Positions 1 to 6,395 of a stretch of 6,472 nt of DNA are shown piece by piece. The notes beneath the pieces were generated by a model. It was not told the origin of the DNA. It ran no database searches and saw only the letters and a list, made by a program, of their open reading frames with translations. This DNA comes from Propionibacteriaceae bacterium. Its GTDB lineage: Bacteria; Actinomycetota; Actinomycetes; Propionibacteriales; Propionibacteriaceae. Made by a program: the position numbers and the translations under genes. The stretch is taken from NCBI GenBank assembly GCA_031265725.1, contig JAISCH010000234.1, positions 1 to 6,472 on the forward strand, in the 5' to 3' direction. Every line of letters begins with the position of its first letter. The first letter of the stretch is position 1.

Positions 1-333
1 GGCTGGCTGCTGAGTCTTGCTGGGTTTGCTGGTGCTCTTGCTCTGCGCGGCCTCAGCGCTGGCGACTTCCAGGCCCGCCGCAGCCAAATCGGCTCTGGCT
101 TCGAGCAATCGGCTGTCCAACTGGGCGATGACATCTCCAGCCTCCACCCGGCCCTGCGGATGGGACTGAAGCACCCGATGATAGTCCCCGGCAATATCCG
201 GAACACTGACGGCGACCAATTCGTCGCCGACTAATCCGTCCACCTTGCCACCGGATACTCCCACGCCGGGATTCGTGCATCCGGTCAAGGCCAGCGCCCC
301 TGTGACCACAAACAGAGCGAGTACCCGTCGCAT
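1..333 (-). CDS. Lipoprotein, probable HlyD-type efflux adaptor (3' end missing)
   Basis: The frame is open from an ATG at 333 down to the window edge (111 codons, no stop), so this is the N-terminal part of a longer protein. Residues 1-19 form a lipoprotein signal peptide: two Arg after the Met, a hydrophobic stretch, then the lipobox L-T-G-C with Cys19 as the predicted lipidated residue. The mature protein would be anchored on the outer face of the cytoplasmic membrane. Around residues 61-73 the pattern G-R-V-E-A-G-D-V-I-A-Q-L-D resembles the lipoyl-like half-motif of HlyD/RND membrane-fusion proteins. It is followed by an Ala/Leu/Glu-rich helix (about 74-97) like the start of their alpha-hairpin, then a Ser/Lys/Thr-rich stretch. 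In Gram-positive bacteria such adaptors usually accompany MacB-like ABC transporters, which would lie beyond the left edge. The lipoprotein call is firm; the adaptor call rests on a short segment. The gene is divergent from prsW. Confidence 0.72.
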   Translation of the reverse strand, partial: MRRVLALFVVTGALALTGCTNPGVGVSGGKVDGLVGDELVAVSVPDIAGDYHRVLQSHPQGRVEAGDVIAQLDSRLLEARADLAAAGLEVASAEAAQSKSTSKPSKTQQPA

Positions 334-382
334 GGCCTAAACGCTACACCATCTTTTGCCGGGGGGCTTGTACGCTGGGGGG
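334..382. promoter_or_regulatory. Divergent promoter region, possibly leaderless on both sides
   Basis: Only 49 bp separate the lipoprotein ATG (333, minus) from the proposed prsW GTG (383, plus), so both promoters must lie here or inside the neighbouring genes. On the plus strand TACGCT at 371-376 fits the actinobacterial TAnnnT -10 pattern and lies 6 bases before the GTG. On the minus strand TAGCGT (346 down to 341) lies 7 bases before the ATG. In both cases the start codon would coincide with the transcription start, and neither gene has a convincing Shine-Dalgarno sequence at normal spacing. I found no good -35 box for either. This is pattern matching only. Confidence 0.3.
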
Positions 383-1774
383 GTGAGTAATCTGGTCCAA
401 TATGCCCGACTGGTCAACAATCTGCCCGGCGAACCGCAGCGCAAACCGTTGGCCAAGCGCATCCTCACCTCCAAATGGACCTGGATCTTGCTGGCGGCGG
501 TGATCGTCTACACACTGTGCCTGGTGCTGTTTTTCGACATGATTATGGGCGAGGATCAGGTGGTGCCCGGCGGGGTGATACTGGGGATCAATGCGACCGC
601 AGTTAAGCGAGCGGCTTGGGCGGCGGCTCCGACTTTGGCTTTCTGGGTGTTGGTCTTCCTCATTGTGGACAGGTTCCGCCCGCAGAAGCCGCTGCTCTGG
701 TTCCTCGCCTTGGGCTGGGGAGCCAGTGTCGCGGTGATCTTGTCCATCGAGATCAATTCTTGGGCCGCCGCGCACATGAATGTCTACGGGGATGGCGATC
801 CCACCCAGAATCCCCGCCCTGCCATCTTCGTCGCCCCCTTCGTGGAAGAGGCGACCAAGGCCACGGTGATCTTCCTGCTGGCGATCCTGGTGCGCTACCG
901 GCTGGTCTCCCGGTTGTCGCTGGTCAGCCTGGCCGGATTGTCAGCGGCAGGCTTCGCCTTCGTCGAGAACATCCTCTACTACGCCCGGGTGATGGTCTAT
1001 TCCACCCGCAATATCAATGTCGGTGACGTCGAGTCTGCCATCTCTTACATAGTTTGGCTGCGCGGGTTTTGGACCTGTTTCGGCCACCCGCTGTTCACGA
1101 TGATGACCGCCATCGGAGTGGCTGTCGCCATCCGGGCCAGGAGCAAGGTCGTCCGCATCATAGCGCCGCTGGCCGGATACCTGTTTGCAGTCGGGGGCCA
1201 CATGTTGTTCAACTCCCAGTCTTCGGTGGGGGGCGACGGGACGACTGAGTCCCTGTATCCGCTCTATTTCGGAGTGGCCATCCCCTTAGTGCTTGCGGCA
1301 GTGATCTATATGGTCCGGCAAGTCTTGGCGCAGGGCCGGTTGATCCGCAGTCGCCTGGCTGACTACGTGCGGGTGGGCTGGCTGGCGGAGTCCGACCCGT
1401 TGGTCTTCTCCCGGCTGCGGACTCGCTTTTACGCCGCTTTCATCGCGCTGACGAAAGGCTGGTCGGTTTGGTTGGCCACCGTAGAGTTGCAGGGTGCGAT
1501 GACCGAATTGGCTTACTTGCGAGATGCCGAGACCAACGGGATAATCGACGGGTCAGCTAATATTCGGGCGGAGGAATTGTTGTGGAAAATCCGCAAATTG
1601 CGGCCAAATGCGATCTCAAATCCGCGCGGTATGCGGATCACTTGGCCAAAACTGCGTCTCAAAAAACGCGCTTTGAAAACGAAATCTGGCAACTGGCCCA
1701 CTGAGATAGAGGCAAATGGCAGTATTGCTGGGTATTCTGCTGTAGATCCAAAGTGGGGGCCACCCCAGGGATAG
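383..1774 (+). CDS. prsW: PrsW-family intramembrane metalloprotease
   Basis: Predicted multi-spanning membrane protease of 463 residues from the GTG at 383. About eight hydrophobic segments can be read (roughly 32-51, 78-95, 104-122, 146-169, 178-199, 228-249, 257-276, 293-311). The PrsW/CPBP-type signature residues are present: E-E-A-T-K at 155-159, F-V-E-N at 193-196, G-H-P with His235, and G-G-H-M-L-F-N with His273. The Glu and His residues are the expected metal ligands and catalytic groups. In Bacillus subtilis PrsW makes the first cut in the anti-sigma factor RsiW; the substrate here is unknown and no sigma/anti-sigma pair is visible in the window. Residues about 312-463 form a cytosolic tail rich in Arg/Lys and Leu. 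The start is uncertain: in-frame TTG codons at 356 and 368 would add 9 or 5 residues, but none of the three has a good ribosome binding site. GTG was chosen for its position relative to a -10-like box. It is the first gene of the operon with the two GTPases. Confidence 0.9.
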   Translation: MSNLVQYARLVNNLPGEPQRKPLAKRILTSKWTWILLAAVIVYTLCLVLFFDMIMGEDQVVPGGVILGINATAVKRAAWAAAPTLAFWVLVFLIVDRFRPQKPLLWFLALGWGASVAVILSIEINSWAAAHMNVYGDGDPTQNPRPAIFVAPFVEEATKATVIFLLAILVRYRLVSRLSLVSLAGLSAAGFAFVENILYYARVMVYSTRNINVGDVESAISYIVWLRGFWTCFGHPLFTMMTAIGVAVAIRARSKVVRIIAPLAGYLFAVGGHMLFNSQSSVGGDGTTESLYPLYFGVAIPLVLAAVIYMVRQVLAQGRLIRSRLADYVRVGWLAESDPLVFSRLRTRFYAAFIALTKGWSVWLATVELQGAMTELAYLRDAETNGIIDGSANIRAEELLWKIRKLRPNAISNPRGMRITWPKLRLKKRALKTKSGNWPTEIEANGSIAGYSAVDPKWGPPQG

Positions 1775-1777
1775 GAG
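1773..1777 (+). promoter_or_regulatory. Ribosome binding site deciding the first GTPase start
   Basis: AGGAG overlaps the prsW stop codon (TAG at 1772-1774) and lies 6 bases before the ATG at 1784. The in-frame TTG at 1781 would be only 3 bases away, so ATG 1784 is the better start. Confidence 0.75.
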
Positions 1778-1783
1778 TCGTTG

Positions 1784-3514
1784 ATGGAGACACATCAGCT
1801 TGACTCGGCGCTGGCAAAACTGCGGGCCGCCTTGGCTGGGATACGTCTTCCATTGCATTTGCCATCTGCGGTGGCGGCCGACGACTACGCCAGGCGCCAA
1901 CTCGCCCAACTCGACGACTACATCCTGCCCAGGCTCGCTGAGCAGAACGCCCCGCTGCTCGCCGTAGTCGGCGGCTCCACTGGCGCGGGGAAATCCACCT
2001 TGGTCAATTCGCTGGTGGGACGGGTGGTGAGCCCTTCCTCGGTGCTGCGCCCCACCACCAGGGTGCCGATCCTGGTCCACAATCCAGCGGACCTGCACTG
2101 GTTCGACTCCGACCGAATCCTGCCGGGACTGGCCCGCAACCGCGATGAGGAAGACGGCAACACGCTGCGGCTGGCTGCGGAACCGGCGCTACCGGAGGGT
2201 CTGGCCATCTTGGACGCTCCCGACATCGACTCCGTTGTCACCGAGAACCGGCAACTCGCCACTCAACTGCTAGCTGCCGCCGACCTATGGATTTTCCTCA
2301 CCACCGCCGTTCGTTACGCCGACGCGGTGCCTTGGGATCACTTGCGGCATGCGGCCGAGCGCAACGCGATGGTCGCGGTGGTGTTGGACCGGGTTCCGGC
2401 GACGGCGACCCGAGAAGTCTCCGGCTATCTGGCCGAGATGTTGCGCCAGCGCGGGCTGGGATCGTCCAAACTCTTCTGCATCCCGGAGACCGAATTGGAC
2501 GGCGACGGGCTGTTGCCGCCAGCGCTGGTCGCCGAGATCAATGGCTGGCTGGCCGAGCTAGCTGGCAATGCGGCGGCGCGGCGACGGGCAGTGGCGCAGA
2601 CCTTGGGCGGGGCCATCGAGGCGATGTCAAGGAATGTGCCCAAAGTCGTCTCGGCGCTGAACGAGCAGGAAGTCAGCTTGGCCAGCCTGCGCGAAATGGC
2701 CAACAAGGCGTATCGGGAGGCCAACGTCCGGATCGCTGAGCAGACCGCGAACGGCACGATGCTGCGCGGGGAAGTGCTGGCGAGATGGCACGATTTTGTG
2801 GGGACCGGGCAGTTCTTCCGCGCTGTCGAGCAGAAGATCGGCACCCTGCGCGACCGGATCACCGCTTTCTTCTCCGGCACGTCGAAACAAGCCGTCCAAG
2901 TCGGCAACGCGATTGAGGCTGGCCTGGACATTTTGATCCGGCAGGAGGCCGAGGCGGCTGCGGGCCGGGTACACGACGCCTGGGACTCCGATCCCGCTGG
3001 ACGGGAAGTGATAGCCGGTCTCGACTGGAACGCCGGGCGCGGCTCGGCGGAATTGCCGGCTGCGGCCAGTGAATTGGTGCGGGCCTGGCAGGCCGATGTG
3101 TTGCGGATGGTGAGTGAGACGGCGGTGCCGAAGCGGGCCCAAGCGCGCTATCTCGCGCTGGGGATCAACGGCGTCGGGGTGGCGCTGATGATCTTCGTCT
3201 TCGCGCACACGGGCGGGCTGCTCGGTGCGGAACTCGGCGTCGCCGGAGGAACTGCGGTGTTGGCGCAGCGAGTGTTGGAAGCCGTGTTCGGAGAGGAGGC
3301 GGTGCGTCAACTCGCCCGAAATGCCAAGAACAATCTCGACTACCGGATCAGCGAATTGCTCAATAGCGAGGAATCGCGTTATGACAGCTTGTTGGATGGA
3401 TTGGAAGTCGATTCAAAGATTGCGGTGGAATTGGCCAATGCCCTCGTCGAGATAGAGCGGTCCCGCCACAACGATTCAAGATTAGCCGTCGATTTAGTGA
3501 GTGAGGTGCGGTGA
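1784..3514 (+). CDS. Dynamin-like GTPase, first of pair
   Basis: A 576-residue membrane-associated GTPase. The G1 P-loop G-S-T-G-A-G-K-S is at 64-71, a G2-like P-T-T-R at 90-93, and G3 as D-A-P-D at 144-147. At the G4 position, V-L-D-R-V-P (200-205) replaces canonical N/T-K-x-D, so base recognition may differ from ordinary GTPases; from memory, actinobacterial relatives share this form, so it is not decay. A mainly helical middle region follows, with R-W-H-D-F-V-G-T-G (334-342) and a R-D-R-I segment (357-360) that I recognise from actinobacterial dynamin-like proteins. Residues about 456-496 form a hydrophobic hairpin (two short membrane segments with a Gly-rich turn), then a charged C-terminal helix. 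The layout resembles Streptomyces DynA/DynB, which stabilise FtsZ rings during sporulation, and mycobacterial IniA/IniC. It starts 9 bp after prsW and its stop overlaps the next start by one base, so hetero-oligomerisation with the next product is likely (inference). Confidence 0.87.
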   Translation: METHQLDSALAKLRAALAGIRLPLHLPSAVAADDYARRQLAQLDDYILPRLAEQNAPLLAVVGGSTGAGKSTLVNSLVGRVVSPSSVLRPTTRVPILVHNPADLHWFDSDRILPGLARNRDEEDGNTLRLAAEPALPEGLAILDAPDIDSVVTENRQLATQLLAAADLWIFLTTAVRYADAVPWDHLRHAAERNAMVAVVLDRVPATATREVSGYLAEMLRQRGLGSSKLFCIPETELDGDGLLPPALVAEINGWLAELAGNAAARRRAVAQTLGGAIEAMSRNVPKVVSALNEQEVSLASLREMANKAYREANVRIAEQTANGTMLRGEVLARWHDFVGTGQFFRAVEQKIGTLRDRITAFFSGTSKQAVQVGNAIEAGLDILIRQEAEAAAGRVHDAWDSDPAGREVIAGLDWNAGRGSAELPAAASELVRAWQADVLRMVSETAVPKRAQARYLALGINGVGVALMIFVFAHTGGLLGAELGVAGGTAVLAQRVLEAVFGEEAVRQLARNAKNNLDYRISELLNSEESRYDSLLDGLEVDSKIAVELANALVEIERSRHNDSRLAVDLVSEVR

Positions 3515-3516
3515 TG
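3503..3516 (+). promoter_or_regulatory. Coupled stop/start TGATG with ribosome binding site
   Basis: The TGA stop of the first GTPase (3512-3514) shares its A with the ATG of the second (3514-3516). GAGG at 3503-3506 lies 7 bases before that ATG. A GTG one codon upstream (3511) is possible, but ATG 3514 has the better spacing. This arrangement is typical of translational coupling and roughly equal synthesis of two partners. Confidence 0.75.
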
Positions 3517-5133
3517 GACGCTCAAACCACGCAGTTGGCTCGCTTGAGCGCGCATACCGAAAACCTCGCCAGCCGGGTGCAGGCATTGCAACAGGTGCTC
3601 GCCCTGGTCGAGGGCCGGGTGGACCGGACGACCATAGCCAAAGTGCGTGATGTGCTCAGGCGGGCCGGGCAGCGCACTGCGATCAGCGGAGAGAAGACCG
3701 TGGTGGCCCTGGTCGGGCCGACCGGCGCTGGGAAGTCCAGCCTGTTCAACGCGCTCACCGGGAAGCATTTCGCTGAAGTCGCGGTGCGTCGTCCGACCAC
3801 CTCGGAGGCGCGGGCGGTCGTCTGGGGGGAGAAACTGCCCGAAAAACTGCTCGACTGGCTGGAGATAGGCAAGCGCCATCTGCTCGAGTCGGACGACCCC
3901 GAGTTGAACGACTTGGTGCTGATCGACATGCCCGACTACGACTCGGTGGAGGACAAGCACCGGGAGACCGTGGACCGGTTGGTGAAGGTGGTCGACGCGT
4001 TGATCTGGGTGGTCGACCCGGAGAAATACGCCGACGCCGCCCTGCATGAGGGCTACCTCAAACCGCTGAGCGAGTACGCCGAAGTCATGATGGTCGCCTT
4101 CAACAAGGCCGACGTGCTGTCTGAGGCCGATATGAACCGCTGTGTGCGCGATATGCGGCGGCTGCTCAATGACAACCAGCTCAACGCGACCCGCATCGTG
4201 GTCACCGCAGTGGCCTTCAACACCGGAGTGCCGTCGTTGCTGGACATGGTGAAACGGACGGTCGCCGCCAAGGTAGCCATGACGGCCAGGTTGTCCAGGG
4301 ACATCAGCGTCGCCGCCTACTCGATAGAGATCGAATTGGGCAAGACGACTCCGGTGGTCAACCGGCGACAGGTCGCTGAATTGGCCGAGGCGGTCAGCGA
4401 TGTGGCCGGAGTCGGCGAGAAGACTGCTGCGATTGAGCAGGAATGGTTGACCAGGGGCCAGGCAGTGACCGGATGGCCATTCGTCGCCAAGCGTTATCGG
4501 CGGGCCTCAGACCCGCTCCGGCGGGTGAAGGCATCGCAGAAGGTCCAGCTCGATCTGACCGAGGAAGAGGGGCCGATCAGCTTCCAGGGCGCGGTCGGCA
4601 GGGCCAAGGTGAAAGAGGCGTTGCGGACGTTCGCTGAGCGTTTGGGCGACGGGTTGCCGAGCGGATGGAAGCGCGCGGTCTCGACCGCCGCCAACCGGGA
4701 GTTGAATCAGTTGATGGCGCAACTCGCTGATATCGCCGTGCAGAAGACTCCGCCGCTGGCCGATCTGGGTTGGTGGAACGCCTTCCGGGCGTTGAAGATC
4801 GTCTGCATGCTGGGGGTCGTCTTCGGCCTGGGTTGGCTGCTCGCCAGCCCGGTGCTCTCCGAGTTCGGCTATCCGGCGTTGCCCCCGCTGACCTGGCTGG
4901 CCATTCCAGCCCCGCTCTGGCTGATCGTCCCTGGCCTGGTCGTCGGAGTGCTGAGCGGCCTGCTCGGCCGGTTATTGGTCCGTCCCACCGCCCGCAACCA
5001 GGCCAAACTTGCCCGGAACCTGCTGATAGAGCAGGTCGAGGCCGTCGTCAAAGCCCGCGCGGTGGACCCGGTGCAGGCTGAACTGAACCGGATCGCGGAG
5101 TCGCAGACCCTGGTCCGTCGCGCGCTGCGCTGA
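3514..5133 (+). CDS. Dynamin-like GTPase, second of pair
   Basis: A 539-residue GTPase with a complete motif set: G1 G-P-T-G-A-G-K-S-S at 68-76, G2 P-T-T at 94-96, G3 D-M-P-D at 138-141, canonical G4 N-K-A-D at 197-200, and a G5-like V-T-A-V-A at about 230-234. Residues 1-60 are helical and may form a stalk or coiled coil before the G domain. A G-W-P-F motif followed by a basic stretch ending D-P-L-R-R (about 320-337) is a signature I associate with actinobacterial homologues. Two hydrophobic segments (about 426-444 and 467-488) separated by a Pro-rich loop should anchor the protein in the cytoplasmic membrane, followed by a basic, helical C-terminus. Unlike its upstream partner it keeps a normal guanine-specificity motif, so it is the more certain GTP hydrolase. 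Likely role: membrane remodelling, repair or division as a pair with the first GTPase. It is translationally coupled to that gene and ends the operon, with a hairpin directly after its stop. Simple annotations would read 50S ribosome-binding or YfjP-type GTPase. Confidence 0.88.
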   Translation: MDAQTTQLARLSAHTENLASRVQALQQVLALVEGRVDRTTIAKVRDVLRRAGQRTAISGEKTVVALVGPTGAGKSSLFNALTGKHFAEVAVRRPTTSEARAVVWGEKLPEKLLDWLEIGKRHLLESDDPELNDLVLIDMPDYDSVEDKHRETVDRLVKVVDALIWVVDPEKYADAALHEGYLKPLSEYAEVMMVAFNKADVLSEADMNRCVRDMRRLLNDNQLNATRIVVTAVAFNTGVPSLLDMVKRTVAAKVAMTARLSRDISVAAYSIEIELGKTTPVVNRRQVAELAEAVSDVAGVGEKTAAIEQEWLTRGQAVTGWPFVAKRYRRASDPLRRVKASQKVQLDLTEEEGPISFQGAVGRAKVKEALRTFAERLGDGLPSGWKRAVSTAANRELNQLMAQLADIAVQKTPPLADLGWWNAFRALKIVCMLGVVFGLGWLLASPVLSEFGYPALPPLTWLAIPAPLWLIVPGLVVGVLSGLLGRLLVRPTARNQAKLARNLLIEQVEAVVKARAVDPVQAELNRIAESQTLVRRALR

Positions 5134-5184
5134 GCGGACCCGCTGGGTCCGCAGACCCCGTTGCTGGGTCATTTACGATCTTTT
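5134..5184 (+). terminator. Probable terminator of the prsW-GTPase operon
   Basis: Directly after the TGA, GCGGACCC (5134-5141) and GGGTCCGC (5145-5152) form a perfect 8-bp stem with a 3-base loop GCT. A second, weaker stem, GACCC (5154-5158) with GGGTC (5166-5170), follows, and then a loosely T-rich stretch ending in TTTT at 5181-5184. There is no classical U-run right after the first stem, which is common for hairpin terminators of high-GC bacteria. Confidence 0.6.
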
Positions 5185-5261
5185 GACCACTTTGGCGAAG
5201 TTTCCGGGGCGTCGTCATCCCATCGACGCTTAGTTTTGTCAGGTTTGAACAGGGGGATAGC

Positions 5262-5276
5262 GCTCAGCCGCTGAGC
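5262..5276. repeat. Inverted repeat GCTCAG-CCG-CTGAGC, possible operator
   Basis: A perfect 6-bp inverted repeat with a 3-base centre. Relative to the -10 candidate at 5282-5287 it occupies the place of the -35 box, where no TTGACA-like sequence is seen. That fits either an activator or repressor site or a chance palindrome. No regulator gene is visible in the window. Confidence 0.35.
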
Positions 5277-5281
5277 CAATG

Positions 5282-5287
5282 TATGAT
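5282..5287 (+). promoter_or_regulatory. -10 promoter element TATGAT for the dehydrogenase gene
   Basis: TATGAT differs from TATAAT at one position, fits the actinobacterial TAnnnT pattern, and stands 43 bases before the ATG at 5331. Transcription would begin around 5293-5295. The region about 17 bases upstream (5259-5264, AGCGCT) does not look like a -35 box, suggesting dependence on an activator or a different upstream element. Confidence 0.45.
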
Positions 5288-5292
5288 GATAT

Positions 5293-5311
5293 GACACATT
5301 TTGAATGTGTC
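5293..5311. promoter_or_regulatory. 19-bp palindrome GACACATT-TTG-AATGTGTC, likely operator
   Basis: A perfect 8-bp inverted repeat with a 3-base centre. It begins where transcription from the TATGAT box should start and ends 8 bases before the ribosome binding site. Size and symmetry fit the operator of a dimeric repressor of the TetR, GntR or MarR kind, which would block initiation from this site. It could alternatively act as an RNA hairpin in the 5' leader, but the AT-rich stem is weak and no U-run follows. Confidence 0.5.
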
Positions 5312-5319
5312 GGGTGTCG

Positions 5320-5325
5320 AAGGAG
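5320..5325 (+). promoter_or_regulatory. Ribosome binding site of the dehydrogenase gene
   Basis: AAGGAG with 5 bases to the ATG at 5331, the strongest Shine-Dalgarno match in the window. It rules out the longer in-frame TTG start at 5301, which would also lie inside the palindrome. Confidence 0.85.
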
Positions 5326-5330
5326 ACGCT

Positions 5331-6395
5331 ATGCGGCGGATCAGTATCACAGGGCCCAGGCAATATGCCTTTGCGGAAGTCGAGACGCCGGTGGCCGGGC
5401 CGGGAGAATTGATCGTCGCCTCGCTGCGGGTCGGCATTTGTGCGACCGATATGGAATTGCTGGACGGGACGATGGTCTACCTGCGCAACGGGATGGCCAC
5501 TTGGCCGTTCACGCCGGGGCATGAGTGGGTCGGCGTGGTAGTCGATCCGGGCACGGCCAGTGATCGTTTCACTGTCGGTGACTTGGTGGTGGGGGAATGC
5601 AGCATCGGCTGCTGGGATTGCCCGGTCTGCGATTCGGGCAACTACCACCAGTGCCCTGATCGCCGGGAGACCGGCCTTTTCGGGCAGAGCGGGGCATTGA
5701 GCGAATTCTTCAGCTTTCCGGCCCTGTCCGCGCATCTGGTGCCGGTCGGCGTCCGATTGGAAGACATCGCCTTGACCGAGCCAGCCGCCGTCGCCTACAA
5801 AGGGCTGCAGCGGTTGGAGTTCCGCTCCGGGCACAAAATCCTGATCAACGGCGGGGGGACGCTGGGCTATCTCGCCGCCGCCATCGCCGCGAAGGCATTT
5901 TCCGCCGAGGTGGTCTATTGGGCTGGGCGGCAGAGCAGCCGGGCCAGATTGTCCGCCTTGGGGGCGCGCCCGGTAGCGGATGGGGAGAAGGTCGACTACA
6001 TCTTCGACACCGCCAGCAGCGAGCGCGGCTTTGCCGAAGCCTTCAGCCATCTCGCTCCGCGTGGGCGGATATCCTCGGTGAGCTTCACCGGGCAGCGGAC
6101 GGTCGGGCTGCCAGTCGATGAATTGGTCACTAACGACTGGGAATTGTTCGGTTCGCTGGGCAGCCCGAATATCTGGCCGGAGGTGATCGAGTTGATCGCC
6201 GCCCGCATCATCGAGCCGAGCAAACTGCTGACCGACACCTTCACCCTCGCCCAATACCCACAGGCGATTGAACTGGTTCGCCGCCGCCTCCCCCAGACGG
6301 CGAAAGTGATGATCGTTCCCTTCCAGGACGCGGACGAGGCATTGGCTGCCGCCGCTGATCAGTTCGGCTGTGTCCCGACCAATTCGGCGAAATGA
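5331..6395 (+). CDS. Zinc-dependent medium-chain alcohol/polyol dehydrogenase
   Basis: A 354-residue MDR-superfamily dehydrogenase, normal length for the family. Catalytic-zinc residues are visible: Cys37 and Asp40 in G-I-C-A-T-D, His64-Glu65 in G-H-E, and Glu150 in T-E-P. The structural-zinc lobe keeps four cysteines at 94, 97, 100 and 108 (C-x2-C-x2-C-x7-C). The Rossmann fold begins with G-G-G-T-L-G at 174-179. The end of the second strand (about 194-204) reads V-V-Y-W-A-G-R-Q-S-S-R, with no acidic residue and with Arg nearby, hinting at NADP(H) rather than NAD(H). The segment around G-M-A-T-W-P-F before G-H-E reminds me of cyclitol and sugar-alcohol dehydrogenases such as the 2-deoxy-scyllo-inosamine dehydrogenase group, but the substrate cannot be read from sequence. 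The gene has its own promoter and palindromic operator candidate, so it is probably an inducible single unit rather than part of the GTPase operon. Confidence 0.9.
   Translation: MRRISITGPRQYAFAEVETPVAGPGELIVASLRVGICATDMELLDGTMVYLRNGMATWPFTPGHEWVGVVVDPGTASDRFTVGDLVVGECSIGCWDCPVCDSGNYHQCPDRRETGLFGQSGALSEFFSFPALSAHLVPVGVRLEDIALTEPAAVAYKGLQRLEFRSGHKILINGGGTLGYLAAAIAAKAFSAEVVYWAGRQSSRARLSALGARPVADGEKVDYIFDTASSERGFAEAFSHLAPRGRISSVSFTGQRTVGLPVDELVTNDWELFGSLGSPNIWPEVIELIAARIIEPSKLLTDTFTLAQYPQAIELVRRRLPQTAKVMIVPFQDADEALAAAADQFGCVPTNSAK

Noticed and set aside
53..280. 75-codon minus-strand open frame at the left edge
   Set aside because: It lies in a different frame from the lipoprotein gene, which has a signal peptide and lipobox; the 75-codon product is Arg/Gly-rich and lacks features.
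361..383. G6 and G7 runs as a G-quadruplex
   Set aside because: Only two G-runs are present close together; an intramolecular quadruplex normally needs four.
1725..1748. Internal promoter before the first GTPase (TTGCTG with TAGATC)
   Set aside because: The spacing is only 12 bases and the match is poor; the short gap and shared ribosome-binding region fit an operon better.
2627..3310. 227-codon minus-strand open frame inside the first GTPase gene
   Set aside because: It is a shadow of the GTPase codon pattern with low-complexity His/Arg/Gln composition and no ribosome binding site.
5169..6254. 361-codon open frame on the minus strand opposite the dehydrogenase gene
   Set aside because: It is antisense to a clear enzyme gene; the translation is rich in Arg, Pro, Gly, Gln and His and has no family features, as expected for a mirror frame of GC-rich coding DNA.
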